Shown here piece by piece: positions 60,917 through 64,000 of a stretch of 64,000 nt of DNA. The notes beneath the pieces were generated by a model that had not been told where the DNA came from, searched no databases, and worked only from the letters and a program-made list of their open reading frames with translations. The position numbers and the translations under genes are program-made. Source of the DNA: Polynucleobacter sp. AP-Nino-20-G2 (GTDB lineage: Bacteria; Pseudomonadota; Gammaproteobacteria; Burkholderiales; Burkholderiaceae); assembly GCF_018688235.1 (NCBI RefSeq), contig NZ_CP061313.1:1285130-1349129 (forward strand). Direction: 5' to 3'. Each line of letters begins with the position of its first letter. The first letter of the stretch is position 1.

Positions 60917-63070
60917 CTAAATCGCGTCACGGGAGCGCGCTCCAAAGGCCATCTCCTTAACTTTTGTAAGGCGATCTCGGGTGGCGGCGGCCTTCTCAAA
61001 CTCCAGATTCTTGGCCTCCGTGTTCATTTGCTTCTCTAAAAGCTTGATTTCAGCAGCTAACTGCTTCTCACTCATATCCTCATAGTGAGCCCGCTCCTGC
61101 TCCACTTGCATCTCAGAACGCTTCTCTTTGACGTCGTAGACCCCATCAATGATGTCTTTAATGCGCTTCTGAACCCCTCTAGGCTCAATGCCATTCGCTT
61201 TGTTAAAGGCGATTTGTTTGGTGCGACGTCGCTCGGTCTCGCCCATGGCTCGTTTCATGGAGTCGGTAATCCGGTCCGCGTACAAAATCGCTTTGCCCCG
61301 AACATTTCGGGCAGCTCTACCGATGGTCTGAATGAGGCTTCGCTCGGAGCGCAAGAAGCCCTCTTTGTCCGCATCCAAGATTGCCACCAAGGAGACTTCT
61401 GGAATGTCCAAGCCCTCGCGCAATAAATTAATACCAACCAATACATCGAATACACCTAGACGCAGATCACGGAGAATTTCCACGCGCTCAACAGTATCGA
61501 TATCAGAGTGAACATAACGCACTTTCACTCCGTTATCCGATAAGTAATCCGTAAGTTGCTCGGCCATCCGTTTAGTCAGGACTGTTACTAACACGCGCTC
61601 ATGCACTTTAACGCGCTCATAAATCTGACTGAGCAAATCATCTACCTGCGAGCTTGCTGGCAAGACTTCAATTTCCGGATCAACCAATCCAGTTGGTCTA
61701 GCCACTTGCTCAACGACTTGGCCAGTATGCGCATTTTCATAATCAGCGGGTGTTGCCGAAACGAAAACTGTTTGGCGCATCTTCGTTTCAAATTCAGTGA
61801 ACTTCAGCGGACGGTTATCCATTGCGGAAGGTAGGCGGAAGCCAAACTCAACTAAAGTGTGTTTGCGGGACTTGTCGCCGTTATACATAGCGTTGAGCTG
61901 ACCAATCAACACATGGCTTTCGTCCAAGAACATCAGCGCATCATTAGGGAGATAATCCACCAAGGTAGGCGGAGCCTCGCCCGGCATGGCACCAGAGAGA
62001 TGGCGAGAGTAGTTCTCAATCCCCTTGCAGAAGCCCAACTCATTGAGCATCTCCAAATCAAAGCGCGTACGTTGCTCTAGACGTTGCACCTCGACCAACT
62101 TACCGTCTTTTACGAACTCGTCGAGTCGTATGCGCAATTCAGCTTTGATTGTTTCGATCGCCTTGAGAACAGTTTCACGTGGAGTGACATAGTGCGAACT
62201 TGGATAGACAGTAAAGCGAGGAATTTTTTGACGAATTCTTCCGGTGAGCGGATCAAAGAATTGCAAACTCTCAATCTCATCATCAAATAATTCCACTCGC
62301 ACCGCCAACTCATTATGTTCGGCAGGAAAAATGTCAATCGTATCTCCACGCACACGGAAGACTCCGCGCTTAAAGTCCGTCTCATTACGGTCATACTGCA
62401 TCGCGATTAAACGCATCAAAATATCACGCTGACTCATCTTGTCGCCGGGGCGCAAAGTCATCACCATGCTGTGATAGTCGCCGGGATTACCAATACCGTA
62501 AATTGCCGAAACGGTAGCAACGATGATGACATCGCGGCGCTCTAATAAGCTCTTGGTAGCAGAGAGTCGCATTTGCTCAATATGTTCATTGATCGAAGAA
62601 TCCTTCTCAATAAACAAGTCGCGCTGCGGCACGTATGCCTCTGGCTGATAGTAGTCGTAGTAACTTACAAAGTATTCCACCGCATTTTTTGGGAAAAATT
62701 CCCTAAATTCACTATAGAGCTGGGCAGCCAAAGTTTTATTGGGCGCAAAAATGATGGCTGGACGACCCGTTCTAGCAATGACATTGGCCATCGTGAAGGT
62801 CTTACCCGAACCAGTCACCCCGAGAAGGGTCTGGAAGGTCAATCCATCCTCAATTCCAGCTACTAAGGCGTCAATTGCGGCTGGCTGATCACCTGCAGGC
62901 GGAAACGGCTGATACAGCTGAAATGGAGAGCCAGGGAAGGAAACAAACTTGGCTGGATCGAGATCGTGACCTACCTCGCCCAAAGGATCAGCCACAGGGC
63001 TTTTCTTGCTTTCGGCAACTTTGGAATTCGTGGAAGTTTTACTCAACTTAGGGGGCATCTCAGCTATCAT
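60917..63070 (-). CDS. uvrB: Excinuclease ABC subunit B
   Basis: Damage-verifying helicase subunit of nucleotide excision repair. About 717 residues: an N-terminal extension of about 50 residues that is longer than in E. coli, Walker A LGVTGSGKTFTMANV, the beta-hairpin YYDYYQPEAYVP, Walker B MFLDESH, helicase motif VI (QTIGRAARN), and a C-terminal UvrC-binding UVR motif. ATG 63070 was taken; ATG 63058 is an alternative and a TTG lies at 63109. No strong ribosome site is seen at any. Confidence 0.95.
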   Translation of the reverse strand: MIAEMPPKLSKTSTNSKVAESKKSPVADPLGEVGHDLDPAKFVSFPGSPFQLYQPFPPAGDQPAAIDALVAGIEDGLTFQTLLGVTGSGKTFTMANVIARTGRPAIIFAPNKTLAAQLYSEFREFFPKNAVEYFVSYYDYYQPEAYVPQRDLFIEKDSSINEHIEQMRLSATKSLLERRDVIIVATVSAIYGIGNPGDYHSMVMTLRPGDKMSQRDILMRLIAMQYDRNETDFKRGVFRVRGDTIDIFPAEHNELAVRVELFDDEIESLQFFDPLTGRIRQKIPRFTVYPSSHYVTPRETVLKAIETIKAELRIRLDEFVKDGKLVEVQRLEQRTRFDLEMLNELGFCKGIENYSRHLSGAMPGEAPPTLVDYLPNDALMFLDESHVLIGQLNAMYNGDKSRKHTLVEFGFRLPSAMDNRPLKFTEFETKMRQTVFVSATPADYENAHTGQVVEQVARPTGLVDPEIEVLPASSQVDDLLSQIYERVKVHERVLVTVLTKRMAEQLTDYLSDNGVKVRYVHSDIDTVERVEILRDLRLGVFDVLVGINLLREGLDIPEVSLVAILDADKEGFLRSERSLIQTIGRAARNVRGKAILYADRITDSMKRAMGETERRRTKQIAFNKANGIEPRGVQKRIKDIIDGVYDVKEKRSEMQVEQERAHYEDMSEKQLAAEIKLLEKQMNTEAKNLEFEKAAATRDRLTKVKEMAFGARSRDAI

Positions 63071-63109
63071 TTCACTTGTGACTTTTAGTTCACAGCGAAT
63101 TTTGTACAA

Positions 63110-63252
63110 ACAATGATTTTGCCGTTTTTATTTAGAAATAGTTGAATCTAGCCTCAAAAACAGACATTTAAAGCAAATTTAACTAAATTTAACGTCAATT
63201 AACCCAGAAATACCCCCTTATTCACCCTTAATCACGCCTTTTTGACTCTCAA
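63110..63252. promoter_or_regulatory. Divergent promoter gap between uvrB and the aminotransferase
   Basis: 143 bp, AT-rich, with runs of TTTAA. It must carry both promoters. No clear LexA box, terminator or short gene was seen. Confidence 0.35.
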
Positions 63253-64000
63253 ATGAACCTTTTTAACTCCGTACAGCTAGCCCCTAAAGACCCTATTTTT
63301 GGCCTCACAGAAGCCTATGTCGCCGATCAACGCGCAGACAAGGTAAACCTGGGTGTTGGCGTGTATTACACCGACGAGGGCAAGGTACCTCTTTTGAAGG
63401 CCGTTGTTAAGGCCGAAGAGGCGATTGTGGCGAAGCATTCTCCACGTAGCTACATCCCAATCGAAGGCCCAAATCCTTATAACAGTGCAGTTCAGAATCT
63501 CTTGTTTGGTGCAGACTCTGCACTAATCAAGGATGGTCGCGTTGTTACCGCCGAATGTCTTGGCGGTACTGGTGCATTGCGCGTTGGCGCTGATTTTATT
63601 AAGCGCCTCAATTTAAACGCCCCTTGCGCCATCAGTAATCCAACCTGGGAAAACCATCGCGGCATTTTTGAATCTGCTGGTTTTGAAGTGGTTGAATACA
63701 CCTACTTTGATGGCAAGACTCGTGGTGTTGATTTCGATGGCATGGTGAAGTCACTAGAATCTTTCCCAAAGTTCACTACTGTGTTGTTGCACGCTTGCTG
63801 CCACAACCCAACCGGCGCCGACATCACTGAGGCGCAATGGCGTCAGGTGATTGATATCTGCAAAGCAAAGCAATTGATCCCTTTTTTGGATATGGCCTAT
63901 CAGGGCTTTGCCGCCGGCATTGAGCAAGATGGCATTGCCGTTCGCTTGTTTGCTGAATCCGGAATGTCCTTCTTTGTTTCCAGCTCATTCTCTAAATCTT
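63253..64000 (+). CDS. Aspartate/aromatic amino acid aminotransferase (3' end cut by window edge)
   Basis: Class I PLP aminotransferase of the Iγ (AspC/TyrB) group. The 249 visible residues begin MNLFNSVQLAPKDPIFGLTEAY, hold VNLGVGVYYTDEGKVPLL, the ligand stretch NPTWENHRGIFESAG, HACCHNPTGADIT and LDMAYQGFA, and stop at FFVSSSFSKS, just into the conserved PLP-lysine loop (SSSFSKS). AspC and TyrB cannot be separated from the visible part. Confidence 0.93.
   Translation, partial: MNLFNSVQLAPKDPIFGLTEAYVADQRADKVNLGVGVYYTDEGKVPLLKAVVKAEEAIVAKHSPRSYIPIEGPNPYNSAVQNLLFGADSALIKDGRVVTAECLGGTGALRVGADFIKRLNLNAPCAISNPTWENHRGIFESAGFEVVEYTYFDGKTRGVDFDGMVKSLESFPKFTTVLLHACCHNPTGADITEAQWRQVIDICKAKQLIPFLDMAYQGFAAGIEQDGIAVRLFAESGMSFFVSSSFSKS

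Noticed and set aside
63077..63094. CRP-like TGTGA...TCACA inverted repeat upstream of uvrB
   Set aside because: The spacer is 8 bp and not 6, and part of it lies in the possible coding start region; not enough for a CRP site.

Overview
The window is a continuous, gene-dense bacterial chromosome segment of moderate GC (judged by eye). Gene content and order point to a betaproteobacterium of the Burkholderiaceae, most like a free-living freshwater Polynucleobacter. The pointers are: smc next to a ZipA-like gene and ligA; an RpfE-type gene next to recJ; a Bug-type tricarboxylate-binding protein; the iscR-iscS-iscU-iscA-hscB-hscA-fdx order; and very short intergenic gaps with many 1-4 bp gene overlaps. 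The genus is inferred from gene order and protein resemblance, not from a database search. I see no prophage, insertion sequence, integron or CRISPR array. About 60 protein genes, one tRNA and several regulatory sites can be supported.

Layout. (1) 1-14.8 kb, minus strand: the conserved translation and envelope block rpsB-tsf, pyrH-frr-uppS-cdsA-dxr-rseP-bamA-skp-lpxD-fabZ-lpxA-lpxB-rnhB and a cut-off SPOUT methyltransferase. It supplies isoprenoid and phospholipid precursors, lipid A, and outer-membrane protein assembly. (2) 15.0-25.1 kb: map and glnD on plus, then ligA, zipA-like and smc on minus (nitrogen sensing, DNA ligation, division, chromosome organisation). (3) 25.3-28.2 kb, plus: dapD-dapE-prmB (lysine/peptidoglycan precursor synthesis, ribosomal protein methylation). 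(4) 28.2-32.0 kb, minus: kup, a small exported coiled-coil protein, radA. (5) 32.2-34.6 kb: initiator tRNA-fMet, a Bug-type binding protein, and a minus-strand pair of metal-handling-looking genes. (6) 34.6-39.9 kb, minus: lolC-lolD-tatD-comEC. (7) 39.9-45.4 kb, plus: rpfE-like, recJ, prfB (with its programmed frameshift), lysS. (8) 45.4-47.2 kb, minus: OsmC-like, dsbB, ICMT-like methyltransferase, small membrane protein. (9) 47.4-53.3 kb: fpr, an unannotated 54-residue gene behind a strong hairpin, a TSUP transporter, cysH-cysD-cysN, and a convergent YeiH-type transporter; this is a sulfur-assimilation block. (10) 53.3-55.3 kb: a regulatory gap with a candidate structured RNA, a DUF3300 protein, and a Rap1a/Tai-like small exported protein. 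(11) 55.3-60.8 kb, minus: the isc Fe-S cluster operon with an IscR-type box. (12) 60.9-64 kb: uvrB (minus) and the start of an aromatic/aspartate aminotransferase (plus).

Most of the window is ordinary core genome. The observations most worth following are: the hairpin that covers the Shine-Dalgarno of the 54-residue gene at the head of the sulfur block; a three-hairpin, terminator-ended structure on the minus strand at about 53.41-53.52 kb; an RseP that appears to lack its second PDZ domain; a possible metal-handling gene pair at 33.5-34.6 kb; and a set of non-ATG starts in the envelope and DNA-repair genes.
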